In this document: one piece after another, positions 1 through 11,899 of the stretch
Layout: each line of letters opens with the position of its first letter
Position numbering within the stretch: position 1 is the first letter of the stretch
Assembly (NCBI GenBank): GCA_036023115.1
Contig: JAYKKT010000040.1
Span: 1,919,501 to 1,983,500 of the forward strand
Length of the DNA stretch: 64,000 bases
Source: Brasenia schreberi
Taxonomy: Eukaryota > Streptophyta > Magnoliopsida > Nymphaeales > Cabombaceae
Direction: 5' to 3'
Notes under the pieces: generated by a model
Databases searched by the model: none
The model's input: the letters and a program-made list of their open reading frames with translations, nothing else
What the model was told of the DNA's origin: nothing
Made by a program: the position numbers and the translations under genes

Positions 1-300
1 AACTAGCTGTTCTAAACCATCAGTTCCAGTCATCCTGAAACTATGAAATGGAACTGAACTGAGATCATGTTGGTATTGGTTTTGGTTTGAGTCTTAAACA
101 GTCTCAATGGAGAAAATCATTGAAACTTTTAAATAAAAATAAAATAACATGGAACTCGTGGTTCAGCTTGGAATCACCGGTTCTGGTCTCATGGAAGGTG
201 GAACCAGAACTGAACCAAGTGGTCTCTAGTTTTGGTTTGGTTTGAGCATTTCCAGTTCTAGCCGGTTCTTGGCCCAATTCATCTCTAGTTGAAACTATCC
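1..300 (+). repeat. GGTTC/GAACC-rich dispersed repeat, copy 1
   Basis: The stretch holds many words such as GGTTCTGG, GGAACC and CCGGTTC. Order and spacing resemble 20400-20660, where a GGTTCCATAGAAAGTGGAACC-like core is followed by a GTGGTC word and a GCCGGTTC word. That makes the two copies of one dispersed family. Such motif-rich stretches are common in subterminal regions of plant hAT-type elements, but no terminal repeats were found here, so the class is only a guess. Confidence 0.4.
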
Positions 301-759
301 GGCCAGTTTTCGAAAAGGTTTGTGGCATGGAATGGCAAAGTGCATGCATGTCTGCAGAAGATACCGAGTCCATCCCTCCTGACACGCTTTTCCTCAGAGA
401 GGATTTTTCTTAACATTAAAAATTTCTTCAGATGATTTCTTCTCATGAAAAGGTAAAACTGTAACCATAATGAACGTCTTAGCTTCCCTTGCACTTTGCA
501 TGAACTTTATTTCAGACAGGATATGGGTTGGATTCAGTATGGGGTGTGCATGTCGGCCATATCCGATCCAGCATTATGACTTTTTCCTTTTTCCAGTATT
601 GGGTCAATAAGCAAAGGTTCAACAAATTGGCATTTACATATAGAATGATAACCTATGAGTGTGCTTTTGCTTTTCTACTTTGCAACTAGGCTGTAGCAGA
701 GGCATTATGACATAAGGCATGCATGTCGGCCATATCCGATCCAGTATTATTAGTGACTC

Positions 760-761
<2 letters not shown>

Positions 762-835
<74 letters not shown>
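762..835. repeat. (TA)n(GA)n compound microsatellite
   Basis: About 40 bases of TA dinucleotide run directly into about 35 bases of GA dinucleotide. It is the first of several compound CT/GA plus TA arrays in the window. Confidence 0.95.
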
Positions 836-838
<3 letters not shown>

Positions 839-2782
839 GCATAATGCAGTTCAGTGCATAATCTTATACCAACTGTTTTTTTAATCAAAATGTATCATTG
901 TACCTTTGTTCTTACATTTAATGTACATAAATACAATAAATGAGAATTAAATGAGAAGTGATTCAAATCTTCATTGTGGATATCATAGATTGAACCGTAT
1001 AAATATTAGTATAAGATTATGCATTGAAATACATTATGCAGCTAAAATACCTTTTATATATATATATATATAGGTGTGTATGTATGTATGCATGCATGCA
1101 TTTTTTTGTTACATTATTTTCTTATATTGGATCTATAAAAAAATGTTCAACAAATCTGTATTTGGTACACAGAAGGATAACCGACCGTGTACGTTTTCTG
1201 CTTTTCTGGTTTGCAACTAGGCTGTACTAGATATGCACGCCCCCGGGCGTCGAACTTGTGACGTGATCTTCAACCTGAAAGTTCTTAGGAACGAGAATCG
1301 CGGCTCTTCATGCAGCCCATCGCAAACGGATCGCATCCAAACCTCCTAGTCCTACCCACTTATGGTTTGCAAAATACTGGATCAAAAGATCCAAACCCAA
1401 GAATTCCATCTTAATGGACCTCCATGTGGAACTGGAGATGTAGCCTGTAGCCAGGCCTTATGTTGGATCCGGAGCTTCCTTTTACCCGGACCTGTTTGTG
1501 AAATAAAGCTTACTAACTAAGCTGTCAAATCACAAACTGTTTGCTTTATGACATCGCCACCGACCATTGACAGTAATCGAACGGTCACGATTCATGGGCG
1601 TAAATGACAATCCCTGAGTGCTTTTATGGTGAACCCAGAACTTCTGTCCGAATCATCAATGGCGATCCAAACCCGTTCGTGCCTACCCCATATTGCCCCA
1701 ACCGATGACTGCGTTCAGCTTTTGTGGTGAAGAGCAGCCGACCGTCCTTGACTTCCTAGCGTGCCTATTTCAGTCATTTAGGTTGACACTTGGCTAAAAG
1801 GCCGCCGGCGAGGTTGACAAAACTTTTAAATACCGAAAATAGCCTTGTCGCTTCATCAAATCGCCGCTAGCAAGACTGGTGTTACAGAGCCACGGGTCGG
1901 ACCTGTTCCGGGTCCGTCTCACATTTGCAGTTAGGATGCTAAGTATTTTCGGGTTCCATTAGCTCTACTAAAGGAAACACCGATATTCAAACCTACAAGA
2001 AAAATGGGAATGACGTGCATGTTAGAACTTGCCAAGAAGAAATTATGTTGCCATAAGATCGTTATAGTTACTGCAGTTCATCAAGACTTGAGACGTTGGC
2101 TCGCCAACTTTCTTGATCTTTCAAGACCTATAATACACACTCACCAAATTAACAATTTTTACATTATTGAACACATTTGGGTATTAGAAATTTGGGTTCG
2201 AACTCTGGTTTAAATTCTTATAAACCATACATGGTGATACATGATATCCTATATATCATTTTGTTAATTGTTACCAATAGGTTCAGTAAACTAGTGTCAT
2301 TCATCCGTATCTTGTTTGCTCAATTGAGACAAGGTGATCTCTCTCTCTCTCACACACACACACATATATACATATATATGTATTTATGTATGTAAAAAGT
2401 GGTTGCAAATAACATAAGCTCTCTAAGATCTCACCTTTATTTGGAGTCAAATATGACCTTTGTCAGATTGAGGAACACCGCATGTGTTTACCTTTAAAGT
2501 GTCGCTAGCTGCATAGTCTCCCTGTGTGTGTGTGAATGCCGGATTAGCTCATATGGGCTCACTTAGTTGACCGACTTATAATTTTCAACGAGCCGCTCAA
2601 TACGGATCGGGTTAAGGTTAGACGCCCCAAAACGTTGGGGATCATTTCGAAGGGGTTTTCCGTCATTGCGGGCAACCAACGGGCTGGTTGTTCGTCGCAC
2701 GCTGAGCGCCAATAACTATGACGAACCAATCTTCGTCTGCACACATAAATACGAAAGCGACCCCCCTCAGAGAGAGAGAGAG

Positions 2783-5700
2783 ATGGATGGAAGTTGGTGG
2801 ATTTCGCGGCCAGTGGTGGTGGTGGTGGTTTGGTGGTTTTCGGCCGTCTCGGCCCTTCGCTTCTCGCAGAAAGGGGAATTCAAGATACTTCAGGTGGCAG
2901 ATATGCATTACGCGGAGGGGAAGACGACAGTGTGTCTGGACTTACTGCCGGACCAGGTTGCCGACTGCTCGGATCTCAACACCACCGCCTTCATCGAGAG
3001 GATGATCCAGGCTGAGAAGCCCGACCTCATCGTCTTCACAGGTGAATCCCCCACATCCCCCTTCGCCTCTCTCCTCTCTCTCTTCTTTTTCTCTCCATCT
3101 CTCTCACCACGACAAATCCAGGCGTTAGCTAAGCTGACGATCTAGTTGGTCTTCTGTAAATTTAGAGATGAAATAGGTTTTTGCAGAATTTAGGGCGTGG
3201 TGGGGGTGTGGATTGATGGTTCTGTGTGCTGTTCGTCTGTATTGTTTGTCCTGCATGCTGTCCCATTTGTTAGATTGTGACGACGCAAAGGCTTTTCTGA
3301 TTAAGTATAAAAAGATCTTTATCAATTTTCTAGAGGTGATCTCTTTGAAATTCACACTCAGGACTTCTTTTTGTAAAATTACGGGATACTCGTAACTTCA
3401 TAGCGTGCAATGCATTAATCGCCTACCTAGTTTTAAAAAGGTAGGAATCAATTATGCAGTCAGGTCAACTACCCCTTTTCAGCTGTTCTTTGTGAATTGA
3501 GATGAGAATCATTTTCTCGTTATTAAACTGTTTCTTTCTTCAGTCATGGATGTCAGTAGCGGATTTAAAAATTCTTAGTGGGGCAAATAATCCTTGGATT
3601 CATTTTATATGTATATATAAAGAGAGTATAATGTTAGAATCCTCTATGTATTCGTATTATCGCGAGTACATGGTCTGACGACTTCGGAAATCTCTGCAAA
3701 CATTGGGGTTGTGAGTGGATTGGGTCGCCTATTATACCATTTACGATGATCTTTTACCCACTTAAGATCTGTCTCCCTCAAGCAGCTTTGTTCGACTTTC
3801 TTTGAGATCGATCACGTGTAGGTCCGCCTTTGATATATTGAAAAGATACCGTTCTTTCATTTCTTGCAGCCGGACAAGGCAAGTCATTGCGAAGCGTCAT
3901 GGTGTGGAGAGATCCAGCATGACAATCTTATATATATATATATATATATATATCAGACTCCCACTGATGCTAGACGGTCCTTCATGGAGAGTTTCTCTCT
4001 ATATATATACTTCCTCCTCCCTCTCTCTTCTCTCTCTCTCTATATATATATAGTTAGAATTGGTGGATGCCGAATTGTTCCTCACCAACCATGATCACTG
4101 TCTGCAACAATGTGGGACCTACCTTCACAAACTCCATGAGCGCATGTGACGAGAAAAGACAGGAGATCCTTGGCTGCGTTTAGAAGAATATTAAAGTTGG
4201 GTCATCGGCTTTAATTAAAAGAGGAGGACTTTTGTCGTGTCATTAATGAACATTTCCAAGCCGTATGTATTGGCCCCCGCACAGAAATATATGACAATTA
4301 CTGTGATCACACTTCTGACCCGCTGCCAACTGGAAGGACAACTTCTTGCCTTGGAGGTTTATGCCTTTTAACTATATTTCGTAAATCCATGTGGGTCGTG
4401 GCCTTTCTGATACATTTTCTTCCTGTCTCTTTCTCTAGGAATCACGGGTGATGCAAAGTAAGCATTGCTAGCTCGAAATGAGAATACAAGCTATGCCGAC
4501 TATATCATTTTCTTCGAAAAACACCAACTTCGCTAGCTGGGTGCTAGTTGGTGTATAGGTAGATCTTGCTTGCTCCACGTATATAACTCTTGACCTTCAA
4601 CTTGAAGTTTTCTGGGTCCACCCCTAGCCAGAAGAGCACTGGTTCCTTGTGCAAGTAGCGACTGTTTCTGTATGTTTCTTTGTTTTCGTAAAACATCAAT
4701 TACAGTGTCTTCTTTTCCAGTCCTTCCATTTAGTGAAACACATCATCTAGAGGAAACAGATCTCTGTATTCTCGTGAATGTCAGTCCCAAGCCTCAAAGG
4801 AGGAGGGTTGTGTTCAGTAGTTGACTGGAACTCTGTCAGATTTTCTATCATAGATTCTAAAACTTATGAGAATCCTGTTAGAATGCAATGAAATTTAACA
4901 AAGCGCCTCTATATTTTCGGCAAATGATCATTTATTTCCTTTTCAGAAACACCAATTAACTTTTTCTTTTTCTGAAACACCAAGCAGATCGACTTCTTTT
5001 TGTTCTATTTCTTGCTTGGTTAAATCTTTGAACTTGGCGGCTGAACAGGAGATAACATCTATGGCTTTGATACAACTGATGCTAAGAGATCACTGGAAGC
5101 GGCATTTGCACCCGCAGTTGCAGCAGGGATACCATGGGCAGCTGTTTTGGGGAACCATGATCAAGAATCTACTTTGACAAGGGAGGAAGTGATGAAACAC
5201 GTTGTGACCATGAAGCACACACTCTCCCAGCTGAATCCGCCACCAATCACATCCTGCAATGGTCAAGAAGAAAACAGTATCGATGGGTTTGGTAACTATA
5301 ATCTAGAAGTTCTTGGGGTTGCTGGTTCAAAATTCCAGAGCAAGTCAGTCTTGAATCTTTACTTCTTGGACAGTGGGGATTACTCCACTGTTCCATCAAT
5401 CCCTGGATATGGTTGGATCAAGCCTTCTCAACAAGTTTGGTTTCAGAGGACATCCTCCCGTTTGCAGGTAAACATTGACATTGGCTCTTCTACTTAATTC
5501 GTTATGCTGGTGATTTCTTTTAGTTGGAGAAATTCATTCGATTTCGTTGCAGGGCTCTTCGTGCTGCTGCCCTACTTCTCCCTCTTACTAGGTGCAACAC
5601 GCTAAGAGCAAGGAGAGTCTTATGAGCATTGCTCTGCTCTGAGTCAATCATTAGTGACCAACAACTGAGCTGAGTGAAATTCTAAATCTCTCTAGATATA

Positions 5701-8700
5701 GTTAGCAGTGAGTAGGACATGGAAGTATGAATTCGAGCATCAGGGTATCCAACGTTTGTTTTTTTTAGACCACTTTTGGACCATTTCCTACAACAACTAC
5801 ACCTTTTCCCATACTAGACGGGGTCGGCTACATGAATTCTTTGTTTCCACAGATCCCTATCGTGTGCCATGTTAGCAGTTAACTCACAATAAGCTAGATC
5901 ATTCTTTATTGTTTCTTTCCAACACTTTTGTGGTCGTCCTCTAGCTCTTTTAATACTTTCCAAATTTAGTTTTTCTAACCTTCTTACAGGTTCTTCTTAT
6001 GATCTCCTTTCTATATGTCCAAACCATCTTAAACGGTATTCTCTCATTTTATCCTCTATTGGTGTCACTCCTAATTTGTTTCTAATAACCTCATTATGTA
6101 TATGGTCTTTTCTTGTATGACCACTCATCCATCTCAACATCTTCATTTCTGTCACAGACATCTTTTGTACATGTTGATGATTAACTGCCCAACACTCAGA
6201 ACCATAAAACATGGCAGGCCTAATTGCTGCTCTATAATATTTACCTTTTAACTTTAATGGTATCTTCTTATCACAAAGAATACCTAATGCTCCTCTCTAT
6301 TTTAGCCAACCAGCATTAATTCTATGCGTAACATCTCCATCAATTCTTCCATCACTCTGAAAAATTGACCCTAGGAATTTAAAACTTTCCTTTTGGACCA
6401 TTTCTTATTTAAAATAAACATAAGGAGGCACCACACAAGAGCAAGTGAAAGTTTGCAAGTGACAGGTTTCAAATCTTCATGCTTTCTCTTCGTCATAGAA
6501 ACAGTGACAGGAGATCTTTAATATGCCAAAGTTTCAGTGAGGATGGCATATCCAAATCTGTTTTTCTTAGGTAGCAAATGAAGAGAAATCGGTTAAGAAG
6601 ATATCGCCTAGCACTGGTATCCTGTCATTGACAGAAATGGTGGACAAAATTGCTAGATGATCTGATCGTTCAATTCAATCATTGACATGGGATGTATATT
6701 TATCACCAGCAGAAAGAAATCAAAATAAATCCAGTATGACAGCAACAGCTAAGGTTGTCAATCCTCGAGTCAAAGCCGATATCAGTTCCCTTTCCATGTT
6801 TTTACATGAATTTCTTAAATAACAGTCATTACTACGGTTTGTGTTAGAAACTTGGCTCCCACAAAGAGAACATGACATATAAAATTCAAATTTAGGTCCG
6901 TATATGATATATATACTGAAGGGATAACCACCGATCAGGTATGGGTAGAGAAATTCTGGAAATGTAATGAAGTCTGGAAGATTTGAATTTGTTGATAGTT
7001 GTGTCTGCAGAGTAGATAATGAGATAGCACTTAACATGGTTCGTGGTTTGAGATTGCATTCAGTGCACCCAGATTGAATTTGGAAACTGATTTCTGTTTC
7101 TTGTGTCGCCATCATAGCAGGCTGTTCTTGTCGTAGATTTGTAAGTCCTCCAGTTATTTTAATTCATGTTGCAAATGAGAAACACTTTGGTTAAGGCTTT
7201 TCTCAAAGAACCCATTTTTGACACTTTGATGTGATTATGATGAACCCATATTTAACCCAGAGAAAAGAACACTTTGTCTCTATTAGTTTGGTTCTAATTC
7301 AATTCCTGTTTTTATGCTTGCAGAAGAACTACACAAGTGCACCAGAAGCCCAATCTCAAGCGGCACCAAGTTTAGTTTACTTTCACATCCCCATACCAGA
7401 GTATGCTCTCTTCGACACCTCAAATATGACTGGTGTAAAGCAAGAAGAGATTAGTTCTCCATCAATAAATTCAGGCTTCTTTACGACAATGGTTGAAGCA
7501 GGGGATGTGAAGGCAGTGTTTATAGGGCATGATCATGTGAATGATTTCTGTGGTAAACTATCAGGGATAGAACTATGTTATGCAGGTGGTTTCGGTTACC
7601 ATGCATATGGAAAGGCAGGTTGGTCTAGGAGAGCAAGGCTGGTACTTGCTTCCTTGGAGAAGAACAAACACCAGAACACCTGGGGTGTTGTTAAATCAAT
7701 CAGAACCTGGAAACGGTTAGATGACAAGCATCTCTCGACCATTGACATACAAACACTATGGCAGAAGGATCCTTCATCTGGTAAGATTAGAAAATAATTC
7801 TTCGATTCTAAGCCTTTGAACTATGAATTTTGGGAATCATGTTTGGCAAAAGCTGTGAGTGGCTTTTTACATATGTTGAATGATTTATGAGGAGAGAGTA
7901 TCAATAAGGCAACCTTGTGTGCTCTCAGGCAACTGGGCCCCCTTCATCATTAATGCTTGAATCCACGAGAGATCAATTCTACGTAATGGGAATGACAATG
8001 CAAGTGAGCTCAGCCTCTTATCAACAAAGTAAAGGTCCATTGAGATTAACACATGGTCAGGTTATGAATTGTAATCTGATATATTGTTGAATGATGGAGC
8101 ATTATGTTAACATGGAAACTTATTCTATTGATTTTCTATGCATGGAAAGCGACTCTATCGGAAGTTTAATGTCTTATAGCTTCGATTTCAGTCAGATAAG
8201 CTTATTTTCATTTTCTCTCCGGGAGTTGACGATTTTGTTTTTATGTCCCTCGTATTGAGATGAGGAAACCTGTTTGAAAATCTGAGTTCGCAGGACTATG
8301 TTAAAAATATGGAGGGTGAATGTCAGTACTTACTGCCAACTTTGCTGATACAGGAACACATATTATAAAGGATCCATGCATCGAACTGAATGGGAACCCA
8401 TTCGTCGTCTAAATCTGAACTAACCTATTAGAGAGTAGGATGGATTTATGCCTCAAATCAAGCTGCTTGATGCTAAGAAAATGTTTCCCACGTTAATGTC
8501 GCTGCTTCAAATCCATTTTGCATGTTTGCTTCACATCCTTTTTATTTGATAGATAGACTTTTCCTTGTGCAATTATATTCTTGAACAAGCAAATTGAACT
8601 CTGCTTCTAAGTTTCATAACGCCATTGTGATTGAGAATGTTCTGAAGGAAATTGTAAGATGGGTTGGAAGCCATCACAAACTCGGTTCTTAGATTATATA

Positions 8701-8881
8701 CGAGATACTCTTCAAAAAGTCTATGATTCAAAAAACAACAACAAACAACAACTAAGCCTTTTCCCATACTAGACCGGGTCGGCTAAAAAGTCTATGATTC
8801 GATCAATAAAAATCTCTCTCACGTAGTTTGGTTTTTAATGCAGGACAACGCAGGAAGAAAACAATCAACTCCCTGGTTTGA
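2783..8881 (+). CDS. PAP29: Probable purple acid phosphatase, PAP29 type (metallophosphoesterase), four exons
   Basis: Exons are 2783-3041, 5049-5467, 7324-7780 and 8844-8881, all GT-AG and phase-consistent, giving 390 residues, close to Arabidopsis PAP29 from memory. A signal peptide with a run of valines and tryptophans covers residues 1-24. The calcineurin-like metallophosphoesterase fold follows, with its metal-binding blocks intact: D40-M-H42, G-D88-NIY91, GN122H123D, H247 in VYFH and GH295DH297. The family hydrolyses phosphate esters in the secretory pathway or apoplast, but this subgroup is often labelled inactive. The start is the first ATG of the signal peptide and sits just after a short GA repeat. 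The last exon is only 38 bases. If intron 3 were retained, the protein would end seven codons after the donor. Introns 2 and 3 each carry an antisense RTE insertion. Family membership is secure; catalytic activity is inferred. Confidence 0.93.
3042..5048 (+). other. PAP29 intron 1
   Basis: The intron begins GTGAAT after an ACAG exon end and finishes at AACAG before the GATAAC codons. It holds two short (TA)n tracts (about 3930-3953 and 4040-4052) next to a (CT)n tract. A CAGTAGCGGATTTA word near 3550 resembles the end of a hAT-like MITE, but no matching right end was found. No coding sequence was recognised. Confidence 0.8.
5788..6390 (-). mobile_element. 5'-truncated RTE-clade LINE insertion in PAP29 intron 2
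   Basis: The stretch is the reverse complement of the 3' end of the RTE family seen in full at 14519-17805. It begins with a short CAACAAC tail, then the ACCTTTTCCCATACTAGAC end sequence, and continues with C-terminal coding remnants (the FYGSECWAVNHQHVQKM and RWMSGHTRK regions). It is flanked by the 14-bp direct repeat TTTTGGACCATTTC at 5774-5787 and 6391-6404, a target-site duplication. The truncated 5' junction shares TTTTGG with the element, which is typical of microhomology at LINE integration. It is antisense to PAP29. Confidence 0.9.
8730..8784 (-). mobile_element. Very short RTE 3'-tail insertion in PAP29 intron 3
   Basis: About 55 bases match only the extreme 3' end of the RTE family in reverse orientation: an A/CAA-rich tail followed by CTAAGCCTTTTCCCATACTA and the GGTCGGCT word. 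A perfect 16-bp duplication, AAAAAGTCTATGATTC, flanks it at 8714-8729 and 8785-8800. That shows it to be a genuine, severely 5'-truncated retrotransposition event and not a chance match. Confidence 0.9.
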
Positions 8882-9356
8882 AGTTCTGGCTCTGCAAACA
8901 CAAGCGGAAGGCGGTTTTGAAGCCGTAATGTCGGTGAATGAGAAAAGGCTGAAAAGCCAAGAATTCCAATGTGATTGCCATGACGCCTCGATGCTTTTAT
9001 ACTACTTTTCTCTTTCCACTCTCATCTGCAATATATTACCTATTCGCAAGTCTCATTTGGCATAAAATTTTCACGCTGTATCTCCCACAGTATATCTTTA
9101 TTCTTTCGAGAGCTCCCTTACCCACCATATTTTCCACACTCAATGTAGGGTGTGCGATATGATGACTTCCTAAGGAGTCACTCATTAATACTATTCTCAT
9201 CCACGCACGCTTTAAGGTATAACTGGTGCCAACCCCTCAAAGAAGGTATTATTGTTTCACACACTTGTTGGTTGCCCAACGAAACCGTCCTTCTTTGGGG
9301 CTTCGATCAATGATCCAAAGTCGAATTCTTATATTACTTTGTTTAAAAGGAGCAAC
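8882..9356 (+). other. PAP29 3' untranslated and downstream sequence
   Basis: Sequence after the TGA that ends exon 4. The rest of the last exon presumably serves as 3' UTR. No clear AATAAA was singled out and no other gene was recognised before the RTE copy that follows. Confidence 0.5.
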
Positions 9357-9370
9357 TTAGCATGTCTCAT

Positions 9371-10929
9371 ATATAAGAAATAGATAGAAAAACTATTTTT
9401 ATAAGTTTTTTAATGAAAATAAAGATATTAGTATTAGCTTAGGCAAATCAAAAAAGTATATAAACTACAAGTTCTGCCGATGTATTCAAAAGAATGAAGT
9501 CAAAAAGACTCTTAAACATATGCAGGGTGGTAAATCGATAGGACCACATAATATTCCTATTGAAGTTGGAAAATACTAGGAGAAATAAGAATCACTTGGC
9601 TCATAAGACTATTTAATGAAATATGGAGAAACCAAAAGATGCCCGAGGAATGGAGAGCGAGTACACTTATACTCGTATATAAGAACAAGGAAGATATTCA
9701 GAATTGTGCGAATTATCGAGGTATCAAGTTAATGAGCCATACTATGAAATTGTCGAAAAGAATTATCGAACATAGGTTAAGACAAGTATCAAGTACAACA
9801 GGAAATCAATTTGGATTCATGCCAGGCAAATTTATTGTTGAAGCGATTCATCTTTTGAGACATCTTATGGAACATTTTAGTGCAAAAAAGAAAGACCTTT
9901 ACATGATATTATTGATCTAGAAAAAGCTTATGATAGGGTATAAGGGAGGTTCTTTGGAGAACTTTGGAAAAAAGAGGTATCCCATTGACATACATTAACC
10001 TTATAAGAGAATGTACGATGGTGCAAAAACATGTGTGAGAACTTGTGAAGGAATGACTGACTTCTTTGAAGTTAATATTGGATTACATCAAGGATCAACT
10101 TTAAGTCCATACTTATTTATAATGATGATTGATGAGTTAACAAAACATATTCAAGATGAAGGACCTGGTACTTCATGTATGTTATTTGTTAGTGGAGGAG
10201 TCTAAGAAAAAAGTTAATATAAAATTGGAACTACGGAGAGAAACATTAGAAAGCAAAGGCCTCTAACTTAGTAGAACAAAGACAAAATATATGAAATGTA
10301 AGTTTGATCATTTGGTTACTTCATTGGACATAAAAATTAAAATTGGCACACATTGCATCCCCAAAAAGAAAGTTTTAAGAATTGATGGAGATGTTACGCA
10401 TAGAATTAATGTTGGTTGGTTAAAATGTAGAAGAGCGTCAGGTATTCTTTTTGATAAGAAGATACCATTAAAGTTAAAAGGTAAATATTATAGAAGAGCA
10501 ATTAAGCCCGCCATGTTTTATGGTTCTGGGTATTGGGCAGTTAGCATCGGGTATTAATCATCAACAAAAGAAATGAAGATGTTAAGATGGATGAGTGGTC
10601 ATACAAGAAAAGACCGTATACATAATGAGGTTATTAAAAACAAATTAACAGTGACACCAATAGAGCATAAAATGAGAGAATATCGTTTAAAATGGTTTGG
10701 ACATATAGAAAGAAGATCAAAACTGTAAGAAGGTATGAAAAACTAAATTTGGAAAGTATTAAAAGGGGTAGAGAACGACCACAAAAGTGTTGAAAAAAAA
10801 CAATAAAGAATGATCTAGCTTATTGTGAGTTAACTGCTAGCGTGGCACACGATAGGGATCTATGGAAACAAAGAATTCATGTAGCCGACCCCGTCTAGTA
10901 TGGGAAAAGGCTTAGTTGTTGTTGTTGTT
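9371..10929 (+). mobile_element. 5'-truncated RTE-clade LINE, 1.56 kb
   Basis: Colinear with the second half of the full element at 14519-17805. It starts at the ATATAAGAAATAGAT segment, runs through reverse-transcriptase remnants ([17 protein letters not shown], then the [15 protein letters not shown] region) to the C-terminal region, and ends with CCCCGTCTAGTATGGGAAAA and a (GTT)n tail. Flanks TTAGCATGTCTCATAT (9357-9372) and TTAGCATGTCCCGTAT (10928-10943) are a 16-bp target-site duplication with two transition differences. Several stops and frameshifts break the frame, so it is dead. Confidence 0.92.
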
Positions 10930-10943
10930 AGCATGTCCCGTAT

Positions 10944-11899
10944 CCGAGTCAAGCCGACCGAAAAGTGAATTATGCTTAAATGCCCACATTCTTTTTTCTT
11001 TTTCTTTTTGGCACAATGGAGGTCCCGAAATCATATGCATGCCCCGGGTATCAAAGCCAGGTCAGCTATCGTTCTTAATCTCTCGCATTCTAATTAAGCA
11101 CCAAGCAAAAACTAAGCTTCCCCCCCCCCCAACAGAGGCGGATTTAAATTTTTGACACGGTGAACCGATGGTTATACCATGGCCCTATGTCATTTTTTCC
11201 AGAACTTCCAAGTTTTCTATGGCGCAGATACATTGTTTTCCATCTATATCTCGATCATGATCAAAATTGACTGCATTCTGTCCGTGAGTATCCCACCAGA
11301 GCGCTTTCTAATAGGCCATTCCCCATAAGGTGAGTTATGTTCTATGAATTTCTAAAGCCCTTCTAATCTATCTTAAGATAATACTTGCATGCAAATCCAC
11401 GGGATAAGATTTATGATCTTCTTCTGCAAGTTTTCAACATCTAGGGCCTTTCTTTACAGTGCACGTCCTCAACTTACTGCAATCGGCACTAGAACCCCAT
11501 CAAATTACAATGGATATTCAAGAACACCCATCTTCATATTTTTCACAAAAGAGCAGTTGATTATTCTGAGAAAGGCCCTCTTTTCACCAATACAAAGAAT
11601 GCTGGAATTAGCAGCGGTTCAATGAAACCCAGATAAAGAAAGAAAGGAAAAAAATTAATCAAAGCGTTTGACGATAGGTAAGCATGATTTGCAGATGCAG
11701 ATGATAATCAAAAGAAAATCAAGGGGAAAAACTGGAAATTCGAAGCCTGGAAGCAACACAAAGAATCGATAGCTTCATTAAAGAATGAGTAACCCTTACA
11801 CAGACAATCAAACGTTAAATCGCAAAAAGCATTTCTCTACAACGAGAAGAACGTACAACAACCCAAAAGAAAAGGAAAAAGGAGCACAAGAAAGGGATT
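10944..11899. other. Intergenic between RTE copy and Kazal-like gene
   Basis: No gene was recognised. A run of ten C occurs near 11121-11130, followed by a CAGAGGCGGATTTAAAT word that looks like one end of a hAT-type MITE; its partner end was not found. A tRNA-like minus-strand B-box word near 11040-11070 hints at a SINE remnant. The 3' UTR of the minus-strand Kazal-like gene must lie at the right edge. Confidence 0.5.

Larger units (their letters stand above)
1..2558. other. Intergenic, repeat-rich, upstream of PAP29
   Basis: No gene was recognised here. The first 300 bases are rich in GGTTC/GAACC words and match a similar stretch near 20400-20660. A diverged direct repeat (590-695 and 1121-1226), a second short direct repeat (548-577 and 721-750), a (TA)n(GA)n microsatellite and a (CT)(CA)(TA) tract near 2339-2384 account for most of the visible structure. 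A tRNA-like B-box word on the minus strand near 1240-1290 suggests an old SINE remnant. Confidence 0.6.
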
